From positions 1 to 23,165 of the forward strand of contig CABSNM010000025.1 in NCBI GenBank assembly GCA_902479065.1: DNA of 23,165 nt, in the 5' to 3' direction. Numbering within the stretch: position 1 is the first letter of the stretch; the number at the start of each line of letters is the position of its first letter. The notes beneath the pieces are model-generated. The model saw nothing but the letters and a program-made list of their open reading frames with translations. It made no database searches and was not told the DNA's origin. Origin of the DNA: an uncultured Collinsella sp. Lineage in GTDB: Bacteria > Actinomycetota > Coriobacteriia > Coriobacteriales > Coriobacteriaceae. The translations under genes were made by a program, and so were the position numbers. Shown here piece by piece: positions 1 to 7,793 of the stretch.

Positions 1-34
1 AACTGCGGGAGCGAGCCATCAGCTCAATGTGTTC

Positions 35-61
35 GGTTGAGGTCAGAAATCAACCTTTGTT
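35..61 (+). terminator. Weak hairpin, possible terminator of an upstream gene
   Basis: A 6-bp stem (GGTTGA at 35-40 and TCAACC at 50-55) with a 9-nt loop is followed by TTTGTTT. It could end a transcript entering from the left of the window. The stem is short, so this is a weak call. The rest of positions 1-160 shows no convincing gene. Confidence 0.3.
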
Positions 62-160
62 TCAAATGGGGTGGTTTTGCAACCGTCATACGCGCGCTGT
101 GCGAACGTGCCCCGGCTCGGATAAGATAGTGCGCGATAAAAACGATGCAAGGAGGCACAT

Positions 161-1003
161 ATGGCAATCAAAGCCATCGCAATGGATATCGACGGTACGC
201 TCACCAACGATCAGAAAGTGATTAGCCCGCGTACGCGCGAGAAGCTGCTCGCGGCGCAGGAGTCGGGCATTAAGCTCATTTTGGCTTCGGGCCGTCCCGC
301 ATGGGGGCTGCACGCCTTGGCGCAGGAGCTCGACCTTCAAAACCATGACGGTCTGCTGGTGGCCTTTAACGGCGCTCACGTCGTCGATGCCCAGACCGAC
401 GAGGTGTTGTTCGATCAGGCTATGCCTGCCGACGAATTGCATCGCCTGATTGATCACCTGCGTAATTTTGACGTGATCCCTATGATTTCGCTCGGTCGCG
501 ATTTGCACGTCGAGGACTCGTACCATTGCATGATCACGCTGCCTGACGGCTCGCAGAAGAATATCGTCAAGTATGAGCGCGACGCGTGCGATCTTAAGAT
601 TCGCGAGGTGGAGAGCCTGCATGAGGTCGCTGATGCTTATCCCGTGGACAAGCTGCTGACGGCAGGCGACCCGGCATACCTGCAAGCGCATCACGAGGAG
701 ATGTATGCGCCCTTTAAGCAGACGCTTTCGGGCATGTTTACGGCTGACTGGTACTTTGAGTACACGGCGCCCGGTATCGACAAGGCCCGTGCGCTCGAGG
801 GTGCTCTGCCCAAGCTCGGCATCGATGCCAGCGAGGTCGTATCGTTTGGCGACGGCCAGAACGACAAGTCCATGATTGAGTGGGCCGGCACTGGTGTTGC
901 CATGGGCAACGCGGTTGACGAGGTTAAGGCCGTGGCCCAGATGGTGACCGCCAATAACAACGAAGACGGTATTGCGGTGGCGCTGGATAAGCTGCTGGGT
1001 TAG
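161..1003 (+). CDS. Cof-type HAD-IIB family sugar-phosphate phosphatase
   Basis: This is a 280-residue cytosolic phosphatase of the haloacid dehalogenase superfamily, Cof/YidA-like subfamily, which usually removes phosphate from sugar phosphates or related metabolites. The N-terminal nucleophile motif MDIDGT has the two aspartates at residues 9 and 11. A SGRP segment lies near residue 43, and the Mg-binding motif GDGQND is at residues 230-235. The length fits the family (about 270-290). The start is set by a strong AAGGAGG at 149-155, five bases before the ATG. A terminator hairpin follows at 1026-1054. A second HAD phosphatase lies just downstream. The substrate cannot be read from sequence, because this family is promiscuous. 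Confidence 0.9.
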   Translation: MAIKAIAMDIDGTLTNDQKVISPRTREKLLAAQESGIKLILASGRPAWGLHALAQELDLQNHDGLLVAFNGAHVVDAQTDEVLFDQAMPADELHRLIDHLRNFDVIPMISLGRDLHVEDSYHCMITLPDGSQKNIVKYERDACDLKIREVESLHEVADAYPVDKLLTAGDPAYLQAHHEEMYAPFKQTLSGMFTADWYFEYTAPGIDKARALEGALPKLGIDASEVVSFGDGQNDKSMIEWAGTGVAMGNAVDEVKAVAQMVTANNNEDGIAVALDKLLG

Positions 1004-1025
1004 AATCGCCGATAATGCATGGTTC

Positions 1026-1054
1026 GGGCGCCTGCTTGCAGGCGCCCTTTTGTT
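1026..1054 (+). terminator. Intrinsic terminator between the two HAD genes
   Basis: A perfect 10-bp inverted repeat (GGGCGCCTGC at 1026-1035 and its complement at 1038-1047) is followed by TTTTGTT. It ends 22 bases after the first HAD gene begins its 3' flank and directly abuts the Shine-Dalgarno sequence of the next gene. There is no room for a promoter in between, so the second gene must be transcribed through it. Confidence 0.85.
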
Positions 1055-1061
1055 AGGGAGG
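1055..1061 (+). promoter_or_regulatory. Ribosome-binding site fixing a GTG start
   Basis: AGGGAGG lies five bases before the GTG at 1067. It decides against the upstream in-frame ATG at 1019, which has no Shine-Dalgarno sequence and would place the terminator stem inside the coding region. Confidence 0.75.
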
Positions 1062-1066
1062 GTGCC

Positions 1067-1726
1067 GTGTCCGCATTTCCGTTCGACGCCGTTATCTTTG
1101 ACATGGACGGCGTGATTGTCGATACCGAGTATTACTACCTGGGCGAGACTGCCGCGTTTGCCAAGGAGCTTGGGCTTAACCTGACTCAAGAGGAGTTGAA
1201 CGGGCAGGTTGGTACCTCGCATCAGTTCTTCCTGCGTATGCTGGTCGATTGGTTTGAGCGCGCCGGTAAGGGGCATTTAACTGGCGAGGAAGCGTTGGCC
1301 CGTTGGGACGAGTGGGCGCATAAGCGTCCGCGCGACTATCAGGCTTTGATTAACCCAGGCGCCGTGGATACGATTCGAGAGCTGCCGCGCCGCGGTGTTC
1401 GCGTGGCGCTTGCCAGCTCGTCTCCCATGGATAGCATCGAGGAAGTGCTCAACGCATGCGGGCTGTCGGATGCCTTTGAGTATGTGGTGAGCGGCGAGCA
1501 GTTTAAGGAGAGCAAGCCCGAGCCCGACATCTACCTGCATGCGCTGGACCTGCTGGGGCTGCCCGCGAATCGCTGCTGCTGCGTTGAGGATTCGGTGCCT
1601 GGCATCACTGCCGGCAAGCGAGCCGGCCTGACAGTCATTGCCAAGCGCGAGGAGCGCTTTGGCTTTAGCCAGGATGCCGCGGACAAGATTATCGACCAGC
1701 TGCCGGAGCTGCTCACGCTTTCTTAG
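1067..1726 (+). CDS. HAD-IA family phosphatase, beta-phosphoglucomutase-like
   Basis: This is a 219-residue HAD subfamily IA protein, the class that includes beta-phosphoglucomutase, phosphoglycolate phosphatase and small sugar-phosphate phosphatases. The nucleophile motif FDMDGVIVDTE has aspartates at residues 12 and 14. A helical cap follows, then the motif II segment ALASSS, the motif III lysine in ESKPEPDIY, and the acidic motif EDSVPGI. GTG is taken as start because AGGGAGG precedes it. The gene may act on sugar phosphates; its closeness to the Amadori-type operon downstream suggests, but does not show, a link. Phosphatase and mutase activities cannot be separated by reading alone. Confidence 0.85.
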   Translation: MSAFPFDAVIFDMDGVIVDTEYYYLGETAAFAKELGLNLTQEELNGQVGTSHQFFLRMLVDWFERAGKGHLTGEEALARWDEWAHKRPRDYQALINPGAVDTIRELPRRGVRVALASSSPMDSIEEVLNACGLSDAFEYVVSGEQFKESKPEPDIYLHALDLLGLPANRCCCVEDSVPGITAGKRAGLTVIAKREERFGFSQDAADKIIDQLPELLTLS

Positions 1727-1727
1727 G

Positions 1728-1749
1728 AGCGCGGTAGTTGCGCGTTTTT
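1728..1749 (+). terminator. Weak terminator after the HAD-IA gene
   Basis: A short stem (CGCG at 1730-1733 with CGCG at 1741-1744, extended by one A-T and two G-T pairs) is followed by TTTTT at 1745-1749. The stem is only four strong pairs, so efficiency is doubtful. Confidence 0.4.
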
Positions 1750-1777
1750 CGGGTCTGATGAGTAAATAGCCGACATT

Positions 1778-1806
1778 TTGGTGCGGCAGCAAGCATACTT
1801 TATGCT
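1778..1806 (+). promoter_or_regulatory. Predicted sigma70-type promoter of the GntR gene
   Basis: TTGGTG at 1778-1783 and TATGCT at 1801-1806 are separated by exactly 17 bases. The predicted transcript start near 1813 would put the long hairpin at 1810-1846 at the very 5' end of the message. Confidence 0.55.
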
Positions 1807-1809
1807 AAT

Positions 1810-1846
1810 GCGGGCTTAAGGGCTTGTTGAATGCCCTTGAGCCCGC
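1810..1846 (+). other. Long hairpin in the leader of the GntR gene
   Basis: A 14-bp stem with one G-T wobble (1810-1823 with 1833-1846) and a 9-nt loop is followed by TTTAG. It could terminate read-through from the HAD genes. Because it sits immediately downstream of the predicted -10 box, it could instead be a leader structure or protein-binding site. Confidence 0.6.
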
Positions 1847-1876
1847 TTTAGACTTAATTGTGCTGGGAGAGGGTAT

Positions 1877-2620
1877 ATGCCACCGACTGAAGGGCTAACT
1901 GACGGTAAAGCAGCGATACCGCTGTACCAACAGGTTATTGATATCATTAAAAACGAAATCAACTCCGGCGCCTACAAGGCAGGGGCGCGGATACCCAACG
2001 AATTCGAATTGGCTGAGAGCTATAAAGTTGGCCGCGTTACCGTGCGACGCGCTATTGAGGAGCTCGTCCAGCAGGGCTATCTAACGAAGCGACAGGGGAA
2101 AGGCACGTTCGTCAATGCTCCCAAGCTTAAGCGTAAGATTCGCCAGAAGGATGACGTCCAGAGTTTTTCGGACGCATGCCGCGTTAACGGAATGGAGCCG
2201 GGGGCGTGCGTCATTTCGAGGAAGATACTGCCGGCGGATTCCACCGAAGCGCAGTTCTTTGGTGTTCCCGTTGGAACTGATTTGATTTGCGTTGAGCGTG
2301 TGCGTACTGCCGATGGAGTCCCCGTCATGCTCGAGAACAACATATACGTTTACGAGGACAACGCTTATCTATCAACGGCACCTCTATCTAACCAATCCAT
2401 TTTTGAGTTCGTGCGCAACCGGACGGGCCGCACGCCCGCGTTTACCGACCCGTGCATGCTCGAGATCGCGTGCGCGTCGCCTGAGGTCGCTCGACTGTTG
2501 GCAGTTCCCGTCGGCGAACCCTTGTTTTATATGGAAGCTTTCTTTTTCGATGAGCAGCGGCGGCCGTTTATCATCGGTCGTCAGCGAATCGTTGGGTCTC
2601 GCTACGTTTTTGACATCTAG
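1877..2620 (+). CDS. GntR-family transcriptional regulator, HutC/UTRA type
   Basis: This 247-residue protein has the classic two-domain layout. An N-terminal GntR winged helix-turn-helix spans about residues 12-78, with PLYQQVIDIIKNEI, the NEFELAESYKVGRVTVRRAI recognition region and a wing ending in GKGTFV. A UTRA ligand-binding domain follows at about 95-245. UTRA regulators usually bind a sugar phosphate or small metabolite of the pathway they control. FrlR of the E. coli fructoselysine operon has the same architecture and about the same length (243), and this gene heads an frl-like cluster. It is most likely the local regulator, binding the dyad at 2774-2796 or the leader region of its own gene. 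The start has GGGAGAGGG just upstream. Confidence 0.9.
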   Translation: MPPTEGLTDGKAAIPLYQQVIDIIKNEINSGAYKAGARIPNEFELAESYKVGRVTVRRAIEELVQQGYLTKRQGKGTFVNAPKLKRKIRQKDDVQSFSDACRVNGMEPGACVISRKILPADSTEAQFFGVPVGTDLICVERVRTADGVPVMLENNIYVYEDNAYLSTAPLSNQSIFEFVRNRTGRTPAFTDPCMLEIACASPEVARLLAVPVGEPLFYMEAFFFDEQRRPFIIGRQRIVGSRYVFDI

Positions 2621-2632
2621 GACATTGCGAAT

Positions 2633-2668
2633 GGAAGCGCCCGGTGGATCATCTCACCGGGCGTTTCC
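2633..2668 (+). terminator. Hairpin after the GntR gene
   Basis: A 14-bp stem with one G-T pair joins 2633-2646 and 2655-2668 around an 8-nt loop. The T residues lie inside the 3' arm (GGGCGTTTCC), and no T-tract follows. It may attenuate or end the regulator transcript, so that the permease operon would need its own promoter. I could not find a convincing -35/-10 pair between it and 2839. Confidence 0.5.
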
Positions 2669-2773
2669 ATACCGTTCACGGCGCAAACGCAACCGTTCAA
2701 CCGCGTTGTGGCAATCAGTTTGAAATTATCCTGATGAAGGAAAAAGCTGCTGGTAATCTACGGGACGTCATAG

Positions 2774-2796
2774 AACGTTTGCATTGTGCAAACGTT
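2774..2796. promoter_or_regulatory. Perfect 23-bp dyad, candidate operator of the Amadori operon
   Basis: AACGTTTGCA at 2774-2783 and its exact complement TGCAAACGTT at 2787-2796 flank a 3-base centre. The dyad lies 42 bases before the permease ATG. Symmetric 10-bp arms with a short centre are what a dimeric repressor such as the adjacent GntR protein would bind. Its lack of a T-tract argues against a terminator. Confidence 0.55.
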
Positions 2797-2838
2797 GAAG
2801 CGAGATGCGATGCAGTCTCGAGTTCTTTGGAGGTATCT

Positions 2839-4302
2839 ATGTCAGATACGAAGGCGAAGAAGACAAACAGACGTTTTAAGTTCAAATTACCGCATGTCTA
2901 TACGATCATGTTCTTGCTGATCGTTGTCTTTGCGGTCTTGACTTGGATCGTTCCCTCTGGTCAGTATCAGCGCAAGACGATTTCGACAGCGGCGGGCGAG
3001 CGTGAAGTCGCCGTTGCTGGAACCTATGAACAGGTCGATAAGAACTACACCGATTCCGAGACCGGCGAGACCATCAATCTGGGCCAGGATATCTTCGCGG
3101 TCCTGCAAGCGCCCACTAAGGGCATCCAGGAGGCTGCCGACGTCGTTGCGTTCGTCTTATTGATTGGCGGATCGTTCGCGATCATCACCAAGACCAACGC
3201 TTTGAATGCCGGCATGAGTCGTGTGGTTAAAAAGCTCAAGAACAAGGACATCCTCATCATTCCCATCACGATGACGTTGCTGTCCATTTGCGGCACTACG
3301 TTTGGTATGTCTGAGGAAGCCCTGCCGTTCTATGCCATCTTCATTCCCATCATGATGGGTATCGGCTATGACTCGATGACGGCATTCATCATCTGCTTCC
3401 TTGGTCCCAACCTGGGATATTGTGCTTCGACCATCGACCCGTTTAACGTTTTGATCGCCCAAGGCATCATTGGCATCGAGGGCAATCCGCAACTGTGGCT
3501 GCGCGCCGTTTCTTGGGTCATCTTCACTGCCGTCGGTATCGCATGGGCCATGCGCTACGCCATGCGCGTCAAGAAAAACCCCGAGTCGTCCATTGTGTAC
3601 GAGGACGATAAGCTCAAGCGTATTGAGTTTTCCGTGACCGATGCCTCCATCGAGGAAGAGTTCACGATCCGTCAGAAGCTCGTGCTTATCGATTTTGCCT
3701 GCGGTATGGGCATTATCGTCTGGGGTCTTGTTACCCAGGGCTGGTACATGAATGAGATTTCCGCCGTGTTCCTTGGCATGGGCTTGCTTGCCGGTATCCT
3801 GGGCGGCCTTGACCAGCAGACGATCGCTGAGGAGTTCGTTAAGGGTCTCGCCGACTTTGCGTACGCTGCCATCGTTATCGGTATCGCTCGCGGTATTCTG
3901 GTCATCGCCGAGGGCGGCATGATCATCGACACCATCCTCCAGGCGCTCGCTACTGCGCTCGCCGGTGCACCCGCCGCCGTCTACACCACGTTTATGTATA
4001 TCGTCCTTGGTCTGCTCTCTTTGCTGGTTCCCTCGAGTTCTGGCTTGGCGGCGCTCACCATGCCCGTTATGGGTTCCCTGACCGAGCTCATGGGCCTCAA
4101 TCCCGAGGCGGCCGTCACCGCGCTCCAGTTTGCTAACCAGACCATCAACACCATCAGCCCCGTGGCGGGCATGACGGTCGCCGGCCTTGCCGTGGCTAAG
4201 ATTTCGTTTGGCCAATGGTGGAAGACCATTTGGAAGTTCTTCATCTTCATGGTCGTCTTTGGCCTGATCGTAACGGCAATCTCTGGCATGCTTCCGGTGT
4301 AG
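2839..4302 (+). CDS. YfcC-family membrane transporter (C4-dicarboxylate/basic amino acid carrier clan)
   Basis: This 487-residue integral membrane protein has about 11-13 hydrophobic segments. It opens with a short basic cytosolic tail, then KLPHVYTIMFLLIVVF and the WIVPSGQY motif typical of YfcC/DcuC-like carriers (PF03606). Other markers are TTFGMSEEALPFY, LVPSSSGLAALTMPVMG and NTISPVAG. Family members are annotated as C4-dicarboxylate or basic amino acid carriers, with few characterised. The ATG at 2839 is chosen because GGAGG (2829-2833) precedes it; an in-frame extension to 2644 has no ribosome-binding site and runs through the dyad. Here it takes the place of FrlA, the amino-acid permease of the E. 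coli frl operon, so a glycated amino acid or a derivative is the likely cargo (inference). Confidence 0.88.
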   Translation: MSDTKAKKTNRRFKFKLPHVYTIMFLLIVVFAVLTWIVPSGQYQRKTISTAAGEREVAVAGTYEQVDKNYTDSETGETINLGQDIFAVLQAPTKGIQEAADVVAFVLLIGGSFAIITKTNALNAGMSRVVKKLKNKDILIIPITMTLLSICGTTFGMSEEALPFYAIFIPIMMGIGYDSMTAFIICFLGPNLGYCASTIDPFNVLIAQGIIGIEGNPQLWLRAVSWVIFTAVGIAWAMRYAMRVKKNPESSIVYEDDKLKRIEFSVTDASIEEEFTIRQKLVLIDFACGMGIIVWGLVTQGWYMNEISAVFLGMGLLAGILGGLDQQTIAEEFVKGLADFAYAAIVIGIARGILVIAEGGMIIDTILQALATALAGAPAAVYTTFMYIVLGLLSLLVPSSSGLAALTMPVMGSLTELMGLNPEAAVTALQFANQTINTISPVAGMTVAGLAVAKISFGQWWKTIWKFFIFMVVFGLIVTAISGMLPV

Positions 4303-4311
4303 GTGGTTGTG

Positions 4312-5895
4312 ATGTCTGATCGTTTGACGGTCCTGACGTCTAAGAGCGTCTTTACCGGTACGGGGGACCTGCCGTTTGAAGGTTTCGTAGCGGTCCGTGG
4401 CAATCGAATTGAGGCTGTTGGCACCAAGTGTGAGGTAGCTTCGTATTTGACCCAGGCGGACGAGGTAGTTGACCTGGGCGACCGCACTGTCATGCCCGGC
4501 CTGATCGATGTGCATACCTTCTATACAGGTTGGGCGCTGCGGACGTTGGGGTCTGATCTGTCTGGCGTCGCTGATGCCAAAGAGGCCGTGTCGCTCTTGC
4601 GTGCATGGAAAGAAGGTCATCCGGATTGCGCGGCGGCTTTTGGCCACAACCTGCCCGAAACGTTGGCATCGGATGCCGAGAACGCAAATACGGCAGCTGT
4701 GCTTGACGATTGTTTTGGCGATATCCCCGTCGTCTGCTTTACACCGGGAGCGGAGACCTGCGTTCTCAACGCTGCCGCCAGTGCGCGATACGGCTTTACG
4801 CCCCAGGCGTGCTATGCCGAGAAGATCTGGCGCATGATGAGCGATTTCCTCGCGCTGCCCGAGGTGCGTGCCGGGTATTCGGACTACATGAGCATGCTTA
4901 ACGAGCGCGGCGTTACCGCCATCAAGGAGATGGCGTTTGATGACTACTACGGCTTTGCCGACGAAATGGCTCGCCGTGAGGAATCTGGTGAGCTGACGGT
5001 TCGCGTATCTATGATGTCGCAGCCGGTGGGCGCCGGTGCAAATCTGGCTTATGCCCGCGAGGCGCGAGAGCGCTTCCGGGGACCGTTCGTTCGTTTTTCT
5101 GGCTTCAACCGTATGACCGATCGCGGCGTATGGGCGGGGCTTGCCGAGATGATAGACCCCTATGAGGACTCGGCCGATGCGGGCGCTGCCGGCAAGACGG
5201 TCGTCGAGGAGCCAGAGTGGGATCTGATTGAGAACGAGCTGCGTGCAATTGATGCTGACGGCTTCCGATATTCCTTGCATTGCCAGGGCGATGGCGCCGT
5301 TCGTCGCACCGTGGCGCTCTATGCCTCGCTGCCTCGAGACGAGCATGGACGGATGCTTCGTCGCCATGCGATTACCGATCTCGAGAACTCTGACCCGACC
5401 GATCTTGTCAAGTTTGGCAAGTTGGGTGGAATTTGCGAGGTCTATCCGCAGATTCTGACGCTGGACCGGCGCGAGGATTGCCTGTCGATGATGCGTCGAC
5501 AAATTGGCGAGACGCGACTTTTGCACAGCTGGAATCGCCGCGGCATGGAAGATTCCGGATGCACAGTGTGCTGTGGCACGGATTTGCCGCTGTTGATTCC
5601 GAGCTTGGGCGAGTCAATCTACAGTGCGTGCGGCGGATACTTCGACGACGGACTGCCCGTGAATGAGGTCAACACGCTGACGCTTGTCGAGCTCTTGTGC
5701 GCTTGGACTGCCGGGGGCGCGTACGACCTGATGCGCGAAGATGAGCTGGGTACGCTTGAGGTTGGCAAGCTTGCCGATATCTGCGTGCTCGATCGGGATG
5801 TGTTCGACCTCGATTATCGCGACGCACGCGATCTTGCGGTTGATATGACGATGTCGGATGGACAAATCGTGTTCGATCGAAATAAGGAGGCATAA
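4312..5895 (+). CDS. Amidohydrolase-superfamily protein (Amidohydro_3/YtcJ-like) with an altered metal site
   Basis: This 527-residue protein, with no signal peptide, has the amidohydrolase layout: an N-terminal beta-sandwich, the VMPGLIDVH strand at about 60-68, a TIM-barrel body, HCQGDGAVRR (H323), RHAITDLEN (H352), CCGTDLPLL (D424) and the C-terminal GTLEVGKLADICVLD. Relatives hydrolyse N-acyl, formyl or cyclic amide bonds. The usual HxH metal motif reads H68-T-F70 here, so the second histidine is missing. AGGTGG at 4301-4306, overlapping the permease stop, supports ATG 4312 over GTG 4303. The gap to the permease is 9 bases and to frlC one base, so it is clearly co-transcribed. It may remove an acyl, amide or ring-closed group from an Amadori compound before or after phosphorylation. 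The substrate is unknown. Confidence 0.85.
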   Translation: MSDRLTVLTSKSVFTGTGDLPFEGFVAVRGNRIEAVGTKCEVASYLTQADEVVDLGDRTVMPGLIDVHTFYTGWALRTLGSDLSGVADAKEAVSLLRAWKEGHPDCAAAFGHNLPETLASDAENANTAAVLDDCFGDIPVVCFTPGAETCVLNAAASARYGFTPQACYAEKIWRMMSDFLALPEVRAGYSDYMSMLNERGVTAIKEMAFDDYYGFADEMARREESGELTVRVSMMSQPVGAGANLAYAREARERFRGPFVRFSGFNRMTDRGVWAGLAEMIDPYEDSADAGAAGKTVVEEPEWDLIENELRAIDADGFRYSLHCQGDGAVRRTVALYASLPRDEHGRMLRRHAITDLENSDPTDLVKFGKLGGICEVYPQILTLDRREDCLSMMRRQIGETRLLHSWNRRGMEDSGCTVCCGTDLPLLIPSLGESIYSACGGYFDDGLPVNEVNTLTLVELLCAWTAGGAYDLMREDELGTLEVGKLADICVLDRDVFDLDYRDARDLAVDMTMSDGQIVFDRNKEA

Positions 5896-5896
5896 G

Positions 5897-6748
5897 ATGC
5901 CTGAATCCAAACCGACGCTGCACCGCGAACAGATTGCGGGCATGAATATCCACTACATCATGTGGTCGCTCGATTACTTCCTTGATGTGCAGCAGCGCTT
6001 GGGCTTTGAGTCCATTGAGCTGTGGTGCGCAGAGCCGCATGTGACGCTCGACCACACGGGCTACTTTGAGGCTGAGGTCCTGGCGAAAAAGGCTGCAGAC
6101 CGTGGGCTTAGGTATCGTACTCTGTGCCCCGAGAATGTTGTCTATCCTTGGCAGTATTGCGCACGCAAACCGCTGCATGAGCAGCGCAGCCTGGCGTACT
6201 TTAAGCACGGCATTGAGCTTGCTGAGGTGCTTGGGTGCGACCGCATGTCCATCAACTCGGGCTGGGGCGACTGGGACGAGGACCGCGAGGAAGCCTGGAA
6301 GCGCAGCCGCGAGCACTTGTCCATTCTGGCGGAGTATGCCGGCGAGCACGGTCTGGTGCTCACGATGGAAAGCCTGCGTCCCGAGGAGAGCAACCTTGTG
6401 ACGACGGTTTCCGATGCGAAGCGCATGATTGACGAGGTCGCGAGCCCGTACTTACAGCCCATGGTTGATACAACCGCGATGGGCGTTGCAGGCGAGACGC
6501 TCGAGGACTGGTTTGCCGCCTTTGGTGATGGGGCAATTCACGAGATGCACTTTATCGACGGTGACCCGTATGGCCATCTGGTGTGGGGCGATGGCAAGCA
6601 CGATATGGACGCCTTCGTCGCCACGCTCAACGCCCATGGTTTCGACGGCATGCTGGGCCAGGAAATCACGGACGGTCGTTACTACGATGACCCGGCGGCG
6701 GCAGATGCCAAGAACATGGCCGCATTCGAGAAATATCTGATTGACTAA
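5897..6748 (+). CDS. frlC: FrlC-like sugar isomerase/epimerase
   Basis: This 283-residue TIM-barrel protein belongs to the xylose isomerase-like/AP-endonuclease-2 superfamily. The four expected metal ligands are visible: E158 (MESLRPEESN), D191 (MVDTTAMG), H218 (EMHFIDGD) and E256 (GQEITDG). E. coli FrlC interconverts fructoselysine and its C3 epimer psicoselysine, and shares the ESN motif, the MVD motif and the His/Asp strand. The ATG at 5897 follows AAGGAGG (5884-5890) located inside the end of the amidohydrolase gene. An upstream in-frame ATG at 5858 overlaps that gene and lacks such a site. The neighbours frlB and frlD support the assignment. The exact sugar-amine substrate is not determined. 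Confidence 0.82.
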   Translation: MPESKPTLHREQIAGMNIHYIMWSLDYFLDVQQRLGFESIELWCAEPHVTLDHTGYFEAEVLAKKAADRGLRYRTLCPENVVYPWQYCARKPLHEQRSLAYFKHGIELAEVLGCDRMSINSGWGDWDEDREEAWKRSREHLSILAEYAGEHGLVLTMESLRPEESNLVTTVSDAKRMIDEVASPYLQPMVDTTAMGVAGETLEDWFAAFGDGAIHEMHFIDGDPYGHLVWGDGKHDMDAFVATLNAHGFDGMLGQEITDGRYYDDPAAADAKNMAAFEKYLID

Positions 6749-6810
6749 AACAACTATCGGCTACGCAACCAACGTCATTGATTGCGGGTCAAATAAGAAA
6801 GGAACTGGAT

Positions 6811-7779
6811 ATGAACGCACACGATCTGATCAAAGAGGCAATTGCCGAGAAGGGCAAGTTCGACAGCGTCTACTGGATTGCTTGCGGTGGCTCCATGATC
6901 GATTTGATCCCGGCTCATGAGCTTCTGCAGCGCGAGGCAACCACCTTCACTTCGTATATCTATACCGCACGTGAATTCGACATTATGCGTCCGCGTCGTC
7001 TGGGCGAGAAGTCCCTGGTCATCGCTTGCAGCCACAGTGGCAATACCCCGGAGGTCGTCGAGGGCTGCGAGATTGCCCTTGCCGCCGGCGCTACTGTGAT
7101 CGCCCAGACCGACAACGCTGAATCCAAGATCGACTCCGGCAAGTGGACCACGTGGGTCTACCCATGGGGCGAGGGTGTGCCGCAGGCCGAGGTCCCCGCT
7201 GGCATTTCGCTGTCTCTTGCGGCAGAGCTGCTCGATCAGCAGGAGGGCTACGCCGATCTTGCCGATATGTATGCCGGTATCGCCGAGATGGATAAGATTC
7301 TTCCCCCGGCACGCGAGAAGGTAAATGCCGAGCTGGGCGATCGCTTTGCCAAGCTTTGCCAGGAGCACGAGTTCTTCTATATTCTGGGCAGCGGTCCCAA
7401 CTTTAGCCAGACCTACGGTTTCGCTATCTGCTCTCTTATGGAGATGCAGTGGCAGCACTGCAGCTACATCCACTCTGCCGAGTACTTCCATGGCCCCTTC
7501 GAGGCTACTCAGGATGGCGTTTTTTACTTCCTGCAGATGGGCTCCAGCGAGTGCCGTGCTATGGACGAGCGCGCCCTGGCGTTCCTTAAGACGCATACCG
7601 ATACGCTGATGGTGCTCGATGCCAAGGAGTACGGTATGGAAGCCGTGCCGGCGAGCGTCCGTGCCTATCTGGACCCGGTGCTGTTCTACGCCATGAACTG
7701 CGAGCTGCGTGCCGCACGCGGCAAGGTGTTTGATCACGATCCCGATTTCCGTCGCTATATGGGTGTTGTCGAGTACTAG
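6811..7779 (+). CDS. frlB: FrlB-like Amadori-product 6-phosphate deglycase (SIS domains)
   Basis: This 322-residue protein has two sugar isomerase (SIS) domains. Domain one carries CSHSGNTPEVVEG (about 73-85), the phosphosugar loop. Domain two carries YILGSGPNFSQ and then SAEYFHGPFEA (about 222-232). The C-terminus DHDPDFRRYMGVVEY closely matches the DHNPDERRYYGGLVEY ending I recall for E. coli FrlB, a strong family signature. FrlB splits fructoselysine 6-phosphate into glucose 6-phosphate and lysine. Relatives act on glucoselysine 6-phosphate or fructose-aspartate 6-phosphate, so the amino part is not certain here. The start at 6811 has AAAGGA 7 bases upstream. The 62-base gap to frlC contains no visible promoter or terminator. 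Confidence 0.87.
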   Translation: MNAHDLIKEAIAEKGKFDSVYWIACGGSMIDLIPAHELLQREATTFTSYIYTAREFDIMRPRRLGEKSLVIACSHSGNTPEVVEGCEIALAAGATVIAQTDNAESKIDSGKWTTWVYPWGEGVPQAEVPAGISLSLAAELLDQQEGYADLADMYAGIAEMDKILPPAREKVNAELGDRFAKLCQEHEFFYILGSGPNFSQTYGFAICSLMEMQWQHCSYIHSAEYFHGPFEATQDGVFYFLQMGSSECRAMDERALAFLKTHTDTLMVLDAKEYGMEAVPASVRAYLDPVLFYAMNCELRAARGKVFDHDPDFRRYMGVVEY

Positions 7780-7793
7780 AAGGGACAAAGGCC

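Noticed and set aside
27..221. Short plus-strand open frame of 64 codons at the window start
   Set aside because: It overlaps the well-supported start of the Cof-type phosphatase in another frame and lacks a ribosome-binding site.
86..1276. Long minus-strand open frame opposite the HAD genes
   Set aside because: It is a shadow of two well-supported phosphatase genes, with no convincing ribosome-binding site or recognisable domain.
2644..2838. In-frame N-terminal extension of the permease
   Set aside because: The extension has no transporter-like sequence and no ribosome-binding site, and would run through the perfect dyad. The ATG at 2839 has GGAGG and begins the typical family N-terminus.
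3157..5526. Very long open frame on the minus strand (789 codons) opposite the permease and amidohydrolase
   Set aside because: It is antisense to two clear genes with good motifs and ribosome-binding sites. Its product is rich in Arg, His, Gly and Gln, as expected from the complement of GC-rich codons, and shows no family motif.
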